This document shows, in pieces, positions 32,761-40,194 of a stretch of DNA of 40,194 bases. Every line of letters begins with the position of its first letter. The stretch's first letter is position 1. The translations under genes and the position numbers were made by a program. The DNA comes from Limnohabitans sp. Rim8 (lineage in GTDB: Bacteria; Pseudomonadota; Gammaproteobacteria; Burkholderiales; Burkholderiaceae_C). The stretch spans positions 1 to 40,194 of the forward strand of contig CAMDKK010000036.1 in the NCBI GenBank assembly GCA_945901045.1, in the 5' to 3' direction. Under the pieces are notes generated by a model. That model ran no database searches. It was given only the letters and a program-made list of their open reading frames with translations, and was not told the origin of the DNA.

Positions 32761-33156
32761 ATGACAGCTGTACTTGAGCATCAGCCCCCCGTATCGCAAG
32801 ACCGAGGCGCGCTGGCCAAAATGGTGATGACCTTGCTGGACCACTGGAAGTTGTCCACTGAAGATCAGGCGGCACTTTTGGGTATTGCCACAAGCAACCG
32901 CGCTGCATTGACCCGCTATCGCAAGGGCGAGGCTATTGGTACCAGCCGCGACCAGTTTGAGCGTGTCGGCCATCTGCTGGGCATCCACAAAAATCTGCGT
33001 CTGCTGTTCCCGCAAAACCGTGACTTGGCGTACCGCTGGATGTCCACACGCAACAAAGCATTTGGCAACTTGACCCCTGTCGACATCGTGAAAGAATGGG
33101 GTTTTGCTGGCTTGTTGATGGTGCGCGCCTACCTGGATCGGGCGCGTGGCTTTTGA
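32761..33156 (+). CDS. Antitoxin, Xre/MbcA/ParS family
   Basis: A 131-residue antitoxin. The start at 32761 follows AGGAG at 32749-32753; an in-frame ATG at 32740 precedes the ribosome site. The N-terminal part has a Xre-like helix-turn-helix ([26 protein letters not shown]), and the C-terminal part is the toxin-binding MbcA/DUF2384 domain ([30 protein letters not shown], ending [15 protein letters not shown]). The gene overlaps the toxin gene by one base (TGATG), the usual order and coupling of RES-Xre modules. It probably neutralises the toxin by covering its active site and represses its own promoter at the inverted repeat just upstream. The module is visibly less GC-rich than the acyl-CoA synthetase gene next to it. 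Confidence 0.9.
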   Translation: MTAVLEHQPPVSQDRGALAKMVMTLLDHWKLSTEDQAALLGIATSNRAALTRYRKGEAIGTSRDQFERVGHLLGIHKNLRLLFPQNRDLAYRWMSTRNKAFGNLTPVDIVKEWGFAGLLMVRAYLDRARGF

Positions 33157-33869
33157 TGCAGCAGTTGTTCTCTCACCTTACGCTGACGGATGTTCACTGC
33201 CATGTCATTCGCAATATTGTTTCTCTCAGATCGTCCCAAGACCTGTTTGATGATTTGACCAGCAGTCCCGAAGAATGGGCACTTGCGCAACAAGTTGAAG
33301 ATGAAGTCAAACCGCCGCCGTACCAGTCTCTCAACCCCGTCATTCACCGGCCGTTTGAGGACGCCGAATGGTTCAATGCGATTGGCTGGCCCTTTAAGCA
33401 TTGGCAGGCCAGTCGATTTTCTGATGGGTCATTTGGGGTCTGGTACGGCTGTGACACGGTGAAAACCTCAGTTTATGAAACCGCCTACCACTGGTTCAGC
33501 GGATTTTTGACCGATGCAGGGTTTGAAAAAGAGAAGGTCATGGGTGAACGCAATCTGTATGAGGTGGCCTGCGATGCTGCGCTGGTGGACTTGCGGCCAT
33601 TGGCAACCCCACATTCAGGTCTGATGCACAAGACCGACTACAGCACCCCCCAGTCGGTAGGCGCAAGACTTCACCGCGAAGGGCATCCAGGTCTGGTGAC
33701 GGCATCCGTGCGCCATGCGGCAGGGCAAAACTATGTCGTCTTGAACCCCGATGTTCTGTCCAACCCACGACACCACGGCCAATTGACCTATCGGCTTGAA
33801 GGTCACCGGATCGTTGTTGAGAAACAGCCCGGCGTGGCTTGGCTGAAAATCGACACCGCTGCGCTTTGA
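33156..33869 (+). CDS. RES-domain toxin
   Basis: A 237-residue protein with a RES domain. Characterised RES toxins (MbcT and relatives) degrade NAD+ and stop growth. The residues that name the family are present in the right order: R87 in QASRFSDG, Y97 in FGVWYGCD, E108 in SVYETAYHW and S184 in TASVRHAAG. The first 65 residues are a family-variable N-terminal part. The start at 33156 overlaps the antitoxin stop; a frame running up to 33096 lies inside the antitoxin gene. The reading frame is intact, so the module may be active. What triggers it (phage, stress or plasmid-like addiction) cannot be told from the sequence. Confidence 0.9.
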   Translation: MQQLFSHLTLTDVHCHVIRNIVSLRSSQDLFDDLTSSPEEWALAQQVEDEVKPPPYQSLNPVIHRPFEDAEWFNAIGWPFKHWQASRFSDGSFGVWYGCDTVKTSVYETAYHWFSGFLTDAGFEKEKVMGERNLYEVACDAALVDLRPLATPHSGLMHKTDYSTPQSVGARLHREGHPGLVTASVRHAAGQNYVVLNPDVLSNPRHHGQLTYRLEGHRIVVEKQPGVAWLKIDTAAL

Positions 33870-33903
33870 ATGGCGATGCTGCTGTAACTGAGTACCCACT
33901 GAT

Positions 33904-33963
33904 GAGGCTGGCCTCGTCAAAATATCCACCGCATTTGAACCGGCTGCGCAGCGGCAAAGCCGC
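33904..33963. terminator. Group of hairpins between convergent genes, possible terminators
   Basis: GAGGC-tg-GCCTC (33904-33915), the palindrome GCTGCGCAGC (33943-33952) and GCGGC-aaa-GCCGC (33951-33963) lie in the 120-base gap between the toxin and acyl-CoA synthetase genes, which face each other. None is followed by a T run, so factor-independent termination is uncertain. Confidence 0.25.
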
Positions 33964-33989
33964 CTGACGGATCTACGGTGAGATGCTGC

Positions 33990-35741
33990 TCAGCCTTGAG
34001 CCCTCGCCTCTTCTTGCAAGCGCAAAATCCGCCGCTGCACCTTACCGGTGGTGGTCATGGGCAAGGCCTCAATGAACTCGATCTCTTTGGGGTACTCGTA
34101 GGGCGCGAGCAAGCCTTTGATGTGTTGCTGCAGCGCGCTTTGCAGCGCCGCTTCAAACGCCGCCGGGTCAGGCGCTTGGCTGCGTTGGCTTTGGTAGTCG
34201 GGCGAGAGCACCACATAGGCTTTAACCAAGGCGCCTCGGTCCTTGTCGGGCTTGGGCACTACCGCGGCGTTGGCCACCGCCGGATGTTTCACCAAACAGT
34301 TTTCAATCTCGCCCGGGCCGATGCGGTAACCGGCGGCTTTGAACATGTCGTCGGTGCGGCCTTGGTACCAAAGGTAACCTTCGGCATCGGCTACGGCCAT
34401 GTCGCCGGTGCGGCACCAGTCGCCGGTGTACTTGGCCTGGGTGGCGGCCTCGTTGCGCCAGTAGCCCAAGAAGAACACCGGGTCCGGGTGGCCGTGCACA
34501 TCGAAAAGATGGACTGCCACCTCTCCGGGCGTGCCCGTCGGGCACTCGTGACCGTGCTCGTCGATCACCGCCACACGGTGCCCCGGGTAGCCCTTGCCCA
34601 TGCTGTTGGCGCGGGCCGGCCACAGGCGGGCACAGTTGCCCACCACGTAATTGATTTCGGTCTGGCCAAACATTTCGTTCACCGTCACGCCCAGTTCCTT
34701 CTCGCAGTAAGCAAAAACCGCGTCGCCCACGGCTTCGCCGGCGCTCATCAGGGCTTGCAGTTGCAAGCGGTAGTGGCTACGGGGATGCGGCACCGCTTTC
34801 ATCATGGCTTTGAGCGCGGTGGGGAATAAAAAGCTGTGCGTGACCCTGTGTTCGGCCAAAATTTCAAACGCCACCTCGGGCCCAAAGCGGCCGTTGAACG
34901 CCACGATAGGGCGGCCAAAGTACAGGCTGGGCAGCAAGGCGTCCATCAGCCCGCCCGTCCAAGCCCAGTCGGCGGGCGACCAGAACACGGCTTGTGAAGT
35001 CTTGCGGGCGTCAAAGGGGTCAAAGCCAAACCAGTTCTGGCTGCAGACAAAGCCGGTCAGGTTGCCAATCAGGGCGCGGTGCGGGATCAAGGCGCCTTTG
35101 GGGTTGCCGGTGGTGCCGCTGGTGTAGATCAGTACCGCCGGGTCTTCGGCCAAGGTGCGCAGGGGTTTGAAGCGAGGCTGGGCGCCAGCCAAAGCGGGAT
35201 CCCAACGCAAATCACAGGCGCTTGCGCCCTCGTTAGGTAAGCCCTCTAGGCCTACGCCAATCACGGTTTGCAAGCCAGGGCAATCGGCCCGAGCCGCAGT
35301 CACAGCGGGCAAGGCTGGCGCTTCACAGATCACCACCCGGGCGTCACTGTCTTGCAGGCGAAACGACAAGGCCTCAGGCCCGAACAGCATGGACAAGGGC
35401 ATGGCCACCGCGCCCATTTGCAGCACCGCGATATAGGCCACTGCGGTTTCAAAGCGCTGCGGCATGACCATGGCCACCCGATCGCCGGGTTGCACGCCCA
35501 AGCCCTTGAGCACTTGGCTCAAACGGTTGGCGGCTTGCTGCAATTGCGCAAAGGTGTACAGCCGAGGCCGCTGGCCGGGCCGGTGCTCGCGCAGCGCCAC
35601 GCGGCGCGCCGCATCCGGCGCTTCAGCCCAGCGGCCGCAACACAGCTGGGCCATGTTGAAATGGCGGTCCACTTGCCAGCCAAATTGCGCGTGCAGGGAT
35701 GCATACAGGTCGGTTTGATCGTCTTGGCGACTGTCGCTCAT
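33990..35741 (-). CDS. Acyl-CoA synthetase (AMP-forming)
   Basis: A 583-residue member of the ANL superfamily, close in layout to acetyl-CoA and medium-chain acyl-CoA synthetases. AAGGAGG precedes the ATG at 35741. The motifs are YTSGTTGNPKGALIPHRA (ATP phosphate loop), EMFGQTEINYV, YTGDWCRTGDMA with the conserved aspartate, YRIGPGEIE (hinge) and TTTGKVQRR with the catalytic lysine. It would activate a short or medium carboxylic acid in the cytosol with ATP and CoA. It has no obvious pathway partner beside it; the divergent neighbour is an alpha/beta hydrolase whose start lies only 13 bases away. The acid cannot be predicted. Confidence 0.92.
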   Translation of the reverse strand: MSDSRQDDQTDLYASLHAQFGWQVDRHFNMAQLCCGRWAEAPDAARRVALREHRPGQRPRLYTFAQLQQAANRLSQVLKGLGVQPGDRVAMVMPQRFETAVAYIAVLQMGAVAMPLSMLFGPEALSFRLQDSDARVVICEAPALPAVTAARADCPGLQTVIGVGLEGLPNEGASACDLRWDPALAGAQPRFKPLRTLAEDPAVLIYTSGTTGNPKGALIPHRALIGNLTGFVCSQNWFGFDPFDARKTSQAVFWSPADWAWTGGLMDALLPSLYFGRPIVAFNGRFGPEVAFEILAEHRVTHSFLFPTALKAMMKAVPHPRSHYRLQLQALMSAGEAVGDAVFAYCEKELGVTVNEMFGQTEINYVVGNCARLWPARANSMGKGYPGHRVAVIDEHGHECPTGTPGEVAVHLFDVHGHPDPVFFLGYWRNEAATQAKYTGDWCRTGDMAVADAEGYLWYQGRTDDMFKAAGYRIGPGEIENCLVKHPAVANAAVVPKPDKDRGALVKAYVVLSPDYQSQRSQAPDPAAFEAALQSALQQHIKGLLAPYEYPKEIEFIEALPMTTTGKVQRRILRLQEEARAQG

Positions 35742-35754
35742 TGTTTTCCTCCTT

Positions 35755-36684
35755 ATGATCCAAAGAATGTACCAAGAAAGAAGAACTTCCAGCAGCCAAT
35801 GGGTGCCTTTGCGCGGCTTTCGCTACCACGTGCGCACCTGGGGCTCCCCCATGCCCGGCACCCCAGCGCTGGTTTTAGCCCATGGTTGGATGGACGTGGC
35901 CGCGTCATGGCAATTTGTGGTGGACGCCTTGAGTGACGCCTTTGTCAAAGACCGTTTCATCATCGCGCCCGACTGGCGCGGCTATGGCCTGACCGAAGGC
36001 CCGCCTACCGACTGCTATTGGCTGCCGGATTACCTGGGCGACTTGGACGCTTTGATGGACATTTTGAGCCCGGATCAGGCCTTTGATCTGGTAGGACACA
36101 GCATGGGCGGCAATGTGGTGATGCATTACGCGGGTTGCCGACCCGAGCGGATACGGCGACTGATCAACCTGGAGGGTTTTGGCATGCCCGCCACCCGCCC
36201 TTCACAAGCCCCAACCCGCATGACGCAGTGGCTCAACGAGATCAAAGCCTTGAATAATGGCGAATCCGATTTGAGGCCCTACCCTGATGCGCAGGGTGTG
36301 GCCGCACGCTTGATGAAAACGAATAAACGGCTGACCCCAGACAAGGCCAACTGGCTGGCACAGCACTGGGCCGCACCGGACGCTGGAGGTCAATGGCGGA
36401 TTTTGGGCGACCCAGCACACAAAGTGATCAACCCCTATTTGGGTCGGGTGGAAGAAATAATCGAACTCTACAAAAGCATCACTGCGCCGACCCTGTTCAT
36501 TGAAGCCGCTGACGACTCCTTGAGCGGTTGGTGGAAAGGCCGCTTCTCGCTTGCCGAATTTCATGAACGCATCCAGTCCGTGCCCAAGCTTGAAAAAGCC
36601 TTGGTGCCCGATGCGGGTCACATGCTGCACCACGATCAACCGGCCGTTTTGGCTGAGTTGATGGCATCATTTTTGCAAAACTGA
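35755..36684 (+). CDS. Alpha/beta hydrolase
   Basis: A 309-residue serine hydrolase. The nucleophile elbow is GHSMGG with S116, the oxyanion segment is LAHGWMDVAASW, an acid is likely in EAADDSLSGWW, and the catalytic histidine is in DAGHMLHHDQP. The N-terminal RGFRYHVRTWG and DWRGYGLTEGP are typical of the epoxide-hydrolase/dehalogenase-like branch. The start is uncertain: the ATG at 35755 lacks a ribosome site and the next in-frame ATG is at 35767. It diverges from the acyl-CoA synthetase with start codons 13 bases apart, so its promoter must lie within that gene. The substrate is unknown. Confidence 0.9.
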   Translation: MIQRMYQERRTSSSQWVPLRGFRYHVRTWGSPMPGTPALVLAHGWMDVAASWQFVVDALSDAFVKDRFIIAPDWRGYGLTEGPPTDCYWLPDYLGDLDALMDILSPDQAFDLVGHSMGGNVVMHYAGCRPERIRRLINLEGFGMPATRPSQAPTRMTQWLNEIKALNNGESDLRPYPDAQGVAARLMKTNKRLTPDKANWLAQHWAAPDAGGQWRILGDPAHKVINPYLGRVEEIIELYKSITAPTLFIEAADDSLSGWWKGRFSLAEFHERIQSVPKLEKALVPDAGHMLHHDQPAVLAELMASFLQN

Positions 36685-36734
36685 CACCCTAACTGTCTAG
36701 AATGCATTCACTATATTCTTGGCTTCGAAGACCC

Positions 36735-37313
36735 ATGAACTTTACAGAGCGTAGCCTGACAGGCCCCATTTTCGCCTTTGCATTCGCCTTCGCCTTCGCT
36801 TTTGGCTTGGGCAGTGCTTGGGCGCAAAACGCGCCCCCGGCCAGTTGGCAAGACAGCCAACCTTGCCCGTCCTGGGTCTCACGCGAAGGTGGCACTGCCC
36901 CTGCACAAGACAAGCGCTGGGACTTGACGCTGTCACCCTACACCTTGCACTGGGGTGCTCAAACACCCGAGCACAAAAAGGTGATCTTGGGCTCGCTCGA
37001 CCGAGCCGTTCCCGGCAACCGCTTGTGCGGCATGAGCCTGTTCAGTAATTCCTTTGGCCAGCCCACGATGTACGTTTACGTGGGCCAGCGCTGGGACCCT
37101 TTGTTTGACGACTCCAAGTGGTTCGCCAAAGTCACGGCCGGCATTTTTTATGGCTATGTAGGCAAGTACAAAGACAAAGTGCCTTTCAACTCCAACGGCT
37201 TTTCGCCCGGCATTATCCCTTCGATAGGCTATGCATTCAGTCCTAACGACTCAGCTCAGGTTCTGATTTTGGGCAATGCCGGTCTGATGTTTGCCTACGG
37301 CCACCGGTTTTAA
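36735..37313 (+). CDS. PagP-like outer-membrane beta-barrel protein
   Basis: A 192-residue exported protein. The signal peptide has an unusual hydrophobic core of alternating Phe and Ala (FAFAFAFAFAFG) and ends near AWA-Q. The mature part (LTLSPYTLHWG, GMSLFSNSFGQPTMYVYVGQRW, FFAK-like strands, GIFYGYVGKYKDKVPFNSNG, FSPGIIPSIGYAF) resembles a family of small barrel proteins in Burkholderiales sometimes labelled sn-glycerol-3-phosphate transporter, with a PagP-like order of strands, and closes near FAYGHRF with a terminal Phe. PagP moves palmitate to lipid A; that activity is not shown here. The ATG at 36735 is preferred over one at 36702. It faces the phoX gene with 10 bases between stops. 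Confidence 0.68.
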   Translation: MNFTERSLTGPIFAFAFAFAFAFGLGSAWAQNAPPASWQDSQPCPSWVSREGGTAPAQDKRWDLTLSPYTLHWGAQTPEHKKVILGSLDRAVPGNRLCGMSLFSNSFGQPTMYVYVGQRWDPLFDDSKWFAKVTAGIFYGYVGKYKDKVPFNSNGFSPGIIPSIGYAFSPNDSAQVLILGNAGLMFAYGHRF

Positions 37314-37323
37314 ACTGGCACTG

Positions 37324-39549
37324 TCATAAACCGATCACACCGCCATCCTGGCGGGTGATGACGATGGTGGCCGAGCGGGGACGGCCCTTGGCACCGTAGC
37401 CTTGGTTGCCGGGCCACATGCTTTGAGGCGTATTGCCAGTCGACAAGGGCTTGGACAACTCCCCGGGGTGCTGGATGTTCACAAACAAGGTGCGACCGTC
37501 GGCGGTTTCCGTGATGCCCGTGACCTCTGAGCCCTTCGGGGCCACCAAAAAGCGACGTAATTTGGCATCGCCGAGCGCCGCACCCACAAAAGTCTCTTGG
37601 GTGCCGGTTTGTTCTACCCCGTTGACCACCATTTTGTTTTTGACGGTGACTTTGCCGCCGTCGCCCACCTGGCCAGGAATGGCGGCCAACATCATGCAGT
37701 TGGTTTCGTCGGTCATGGCGTTGTCGTCGGTCTGGATCCAGCAAATGCCCGTGGCCTTGCTGAACCACATGCCATCAGGCGAAGAAAACGCGTTTTTGGC
37801 AGACAGGCCTGACACATTGGCGTCGCCCGCATCCTCTTCTGCGCCAAACAAGAAAATGTCCCAGGCAAAGCCTTTGGCGGTCGATTTATTGTCTGCTTCT
37901 TTGAAACGGATGATGTGCCCATTGGGGTTGCCCATGCCTTTATTGCCATCCAAATCCATGTAAGCGCGTGGGTTGGCCGCGTCCACTTTGCTGGGTGTGC
38001 GGTTGGCTGCATTGTTGTTGGTGAGGGCAAAGTAAATTTCACCGTTGCGGTGGTTCACTGCACCCCACTCAGGACGGTCCATTTTGGTGGCCCCCACTGC
38101 ATCAGCGGCCAGGCGGGGGTTGACCAACACATCGCCTTGGTTGGCAAATTTGTAAGCCGCAAAGTTGGCGATGCGTGGATCGGCGATGTTCAATTCCAAC
38201 CATTCGCCTTGGCCTGTGGCATCAAAACGGGCCACATACAGCTTGCCTTCGCTGAGGTACTTGTCCCCGGCCTGCATGCCGCTGCCCACATCACGAGGAT
38301 CCCATACGGCGGCACTCACAAATTTGTAAATGTATTCGTTGCGTGAATCACATCCCATGTAAAAGGCCAATGGTTCGCCGGCTTTGGGTAAGCCGCAAAC
38401 GGCTGCTTCATGTGCAAAACGCCCCATGGCCACGCGCTTGGCGGGTGTGGAAGAAGGCGACAGGGGATCGACCTCGAAGTTGTAGCCGAAGGTGTTGGCT
38501 TCATTGCGGAAATCTCTTTCAGCGTTGGCACCCACAGCGGCCAAATTCCAGCGGGTAAATCGGTCGTCGGTGGTCGAAACCGTGTGCCAGCCTTGGCTCA
38601 CTGCCTTGGTCACCCCCGCGGCAGGTGCAGCAGAGGCCACACCGTAGCGTTTGCGTGCAGCCACTTCTTTGGCCGACAGTCCCGCGCCCGCGCCCGTGGC
38701 CTGGAAGTAAAAGGCCCAGTTTTCTTCACAGCCCAAATAGGTGCCCCAAGGAGTTTTACCGTGGCCGCAATTGTTCAAAGTACCGCGCGACATGGCACCG
38801 GCGGTGTCCCATCGGGTCACCATGAGGCTGCGTATGTTGTCAATCTCAGCGCGCGGACCGCTGATGCGGGCCGGCGTTTGGGGGGTGAAGCGGCGGTTCA
38901 AAGGCGAGTCTTGCTTGATGCGCCAGCCTTGTGGGGATTTGACGATTTCGACCACCGAAATGCCGTGGTGGTTGATCTCCTTGAGCACCTCCAACTCGGG
39001 GCGAGAACCCAAGTCCCACGCGCCGAATTGGTCAAATTTCTTGCCACTCACGCCATTGGACGTTTGACCATTGGGATGCATGAAGTGCGCATCGGCCGAG
39101 CTTTCATGGTTCACGCACAGCACGGCGCGCCCAGTGTCTTTCTCGGTGTAGCGGCCGTTGGCATCGATGTAGTAAATGTCCATGCCGTCATGGTGATCAC
39201 CAATGCGACGCGACCAGTCATCCGATTCAATGCCCTGGTTGGAGTAGGCGGGCAGGGCCGCGTCCAGTGCATCGCCTGTGGCATGCAAAATTGTGTATTG
39301 GTAGCCGGGCGGCAAAATCACATTGTCCAGCAGGCTCTTGTCCAAGGAGGGAAAACCCAGGGCAGAGGGTGCTGCGGCAAGGCCCGAGACCATGGTCGCG
39401 CAACCCGGCAACAAGGCTAAACCGGCCAGGCCCAAGCCGCCACGCAGCAAGCCACGGCGAGCCGGGTTGTGCAGCGATTGGGTCAGTACATCTTGAAAAT
39501 GGGGGTTGTTTGAGGTGTTGCAGTCGGTATCTTGGTCGTGGGATGACAT
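37324..39549 (-). CDS. phoX: PhoX-family alkaline phosphatase, Tat-exported
   Basis: A 741-residue secreted phosphatase of the PhoX (DUF839) family. AAGGAG precedes the ATG at 39549. The N-terminus holds a Tat motif (ARRGLLRGGLGLAGLALLPGC) with the Arg pair at 31-32, as usual for PhoX, which folds around iron and calcium in the cytoplasm before export; the LPGC end could also be lipid-modified. AVLCVNHESS carries the cysteine that binds iron in characterised PhoX, and GTYLGCEENW, RFAHEAAVC and DSRNEYIYKFVS are further family segments. It would release phosphate from organic esters in the periplasm or outside. Four 11-base-spaced repeats upstream look like a Pho box, in line with phosphate control. 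Confidence 0.88.
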   Translation of the reverse strand: MSSHDQDTDCNTSNNPHFQDVLTQSLHNPARRGLLRGGLGLAGLALLPGCATMVSGLAAAPSALGFPSLDKSLLDNVILPPGYQYTILHATGDALDAALPAYSNQGIESDDWSRRIGDHHDGMDIYYIDANGRYTEKDTGRAVLCVNHESSADAHFMHPNGQTSNGVSGKKFDQFGAWDLGSRPELEVLKEINHHGISVVEIVKSPQGWRIKQDSPLNRRFTPQTPARISGPRAEIDNIRSLMVTRWDTAGAMSRGTLNNCGHGKTPWGTYLGCEENWAFYFQATGAGAGLSAKEVAARKRYGVASAAPAAGVTKAVSQGWHTVSTTDDRFTRWNLAAVGANAERDFRNEANTFGYNFEVDPLSPSSTPAKRVAMGRFAHEAAVCGLPKAGEPLAFYMGCDSRNEYIYKFVSAAVWDPRDVGSGMQAGDKYLSEGKLYVARFDATGQGEWLELNIADPRIANFAAYKFANQGDVLVNPRLAADAVGATKMDRPEWGAVNHRNGEIYFALTNNNAANRTPSKVDAANPRAYMDLDGNKGMGNPNGHIIRFKEADNKSTAKGFAWDIFLFGAEEDAGDANVSGLSAKNAFSSPDGMWFSKATGICWIQTDDNAMTDETNCMMLAAIPGQVGDGGKVTVKNKMVVNGVEQTGTQETFVGAALGDAKLRRFLVAPKGSEVTGITETADGRTLFVNIQHPGELSKPLSTGNTPQSMWPGNQGYGAKGRPRSATIVITRQDGGVIGL

Positions 39550-39589
39550 GTTTTTTTCTCCTTGAATGGGCGCATTGGAAATGCAAATG

Positions 39590-39629
39590 ATGACTTTTTG
39601 ATGTCAAAACCCTGACTTCCAATCGTCAC
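39590..39629 (-). promoter_or_regulatory. Candidate Pho box upstream of phoX
   Basis: Read on the plus strand, four 7-base units start exactly 11 bases apart: ATGACTT (39590), ATGTCAA (39601), CTGACTT (39612) and TCGTCAC (39623). On the minus strand the two nearest phoX, TTGACAT and AAGTCAT, each match 5 of 7 bases of the PhoB half-site CTGTCAT, with the standard 4-base spacer. The last unit ends about 40 bases before the phoX start. PhoB binding is inferred from spacing and similarity. Confidence 0.5.
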
Positions 39630-39726
39630 AATTGAAATTACCCCTTGCCAACCCCGTCTCGGCTTGCAAATCTCAGCGACAAGCGTGAGAAAATCCTTCC
39701 TTTACAGATTCGGATACTTTGACACC

Positions 39727-40194
39727 ATGGACGCAGAACACATCAACCTCATTGGCACCACTTTGACAGACCTGTCCGCTCGGACAGACGAGTTACGGGG
39801 GTATCTTTGACTACGATGCAAAGTCAGAACGGCTGAGAACCGTCAACGCATCCCTCGAAGATCCTTCGGTCTGGAACGACCCCAAGAAAGCCCAAGAACT
39901 GGGCAAAGAAAAAAAAACCCTCGACGGCGTGGTGGTGACCATCTCCACCCTGACGAGTGAATTGGCCGACAACCTGGAGCTGTTTGAGATGAGCAAGGAA
40001 GATGGCGACGACGCCGGCCTGCTCACCATCGAAGTTGAAACCGCCAAACTGGCCAAACTGGTCGAAGACCTCGAGTTTCGCCGCATGTTCCGCTACGAGG
40101 CCGATCCGCTGAACTGCTTTGTCGATATTCAGGCCGGCGCCGGTGGCACCGAAGCCTGCGACTGGGCCAGTATGCTGCTGCGTCAATACCTGCG
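39727..40194 (+). CDS. prfB: Peptide chain release factor 2, N-terminal part, with programmed frameshift
   Basis: RF2 ends translation at UGA and UAA. The gene starts at the ATG at 39727 and leaves the window at the right edge. The first 27 codons ([20 protein letters not shown]...ELRGYL) end at an in-frame TGA at 39808-39810. Reading resumes in the +1 frame at GAC (39809) and gives [19 protein letters not shown] and later [20 protein letters not shown], matching RF2. So the product is encoded by 39727-39807 joined to 39809 onward. The catalytic GGQ loop lies beyond the window. It diverges from phoX with a 177-base gap between the starts. Confidence 0.96.
39796..39811 (+). promoter_or_regulatory. 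RF2 programmed +1 frameshift site
   Basis: The stretch CGGGGGTATCTTTGAC has all classical parts: a G-rich internal Shine-Dalgarno-like block (39797-39801), three bases, then the slippery CTT followed by the TGA stop and C. When RF2 is scarce the ribosome pauses at TGA and slips one base forward, giving autoregulation. Only one base in the block (C for the usual A) differs from the E. coli site. Confidence 0.95.

Noticed and set aside
32468-32908. Cys-containing 146-codon minus-strand frame over the toxin-antitoxin promoter
   Set aside because: It crosses the antitoxin start and the inverted repeat, has no recognisable domain, and much of it is antisense to real genes.
1-40194. tRNA, rRNA, riboswitch, insertion sequence or prophage
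   Set aside because: Intergenic gaps are all under about 280 bases; none shows a tRNA cloverleaf, conserved rRNA stretch, transposase or phage gene that could be recognised by eye. A covariance-model search would be decisive.

Overview
The window looks like chromosomal DNA of a betaproteobacterium of the order Burkholderiales, most likely family Comamonadaceae (a Limnohabitans- or Rhodoferax-like freshwater lineage). This is inferred from the moderately GC-rich composition, the many LivK-type and Bug-type solute-binding proteins, the CaiB/BaiF CoA-transferase, the DUF3297 and DUF2069 proteins, and the compact operons with ATGA or TGATG start/stop overlaps. No rRNA, tRNA, CRISPR array, insertion sequence or phage gene was recognised. 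The species is not proven.

Left part (1-4.8 kb). A minus-strand branched-chain-type ABC transporter (partial permease plus binding protein) lies downstream of a GntR/FCD regulator. That regulator diverges from a chromate transporter gene, chrA, across a region with two palindromes resembling its operator. A putative outer-membrane barrel protein follows chrA.

Catabolic block A (4.5-11.7 kb). A minus-strand operon runs from an HMG-CoA-lyase-like remnant through a class III CoA-transferase, a Bug binding protein, an MFS carrier and an amidohydrolase to a DUF3297 protein. A fused LeuD-LeuC aconitase-family gene diverges from it. The set suggests uptake and CoA-dependent breakdown of a small organic acid, substrate unknown.

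Catabolic block B (11.7-22.5 kb). A plus-strand cluster encodes an enoyl-CoA hydratase, a feruloyl-CoA-synthase-like ligase, a short-chain dehydrogenase, a 4-hydroxybenzoyl-CoA-type thioesterase, a complete LivK-H-(M+G fusion)-F transporter, a possible 41-residue small protein, a MarR regulator and an FAH-family hydrolase. It reads as uptake and beta-oxidative side-chain shortening of hydroxycinnamates or related aryl-propenoates. Two palindromes sit in the leader of its first gene.

Housekeeping part (22.7-32.5 kb). BrkB/YihY, DUF2069, an FAD-linked oxidoreductase, a glycerophosphodiesterase, thyA-folA-xthA, and a minus-strand aldo-keto reductase-ybaK-plsY set (the last two with TTG starts) are followed by a UPF0149/SEC-C protein.

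Right part (32.5-40.2 kb). A Xre/MbcA-RES toxin-antitoxin pair has a perfect inverted repeat against its promoter. Then come an acyl-CoA synthetase, an alpha/beta hydrolase, a PagP-like outer-membrane protein, a Tat-exported PhoX phosphatase with a candidate Pho box, and the start of prfB with its programmed +1 frameshift. A family of REP-like palindromic repeats occurs at three intergenic places (241-305, 14505-14617, 28985-29055).
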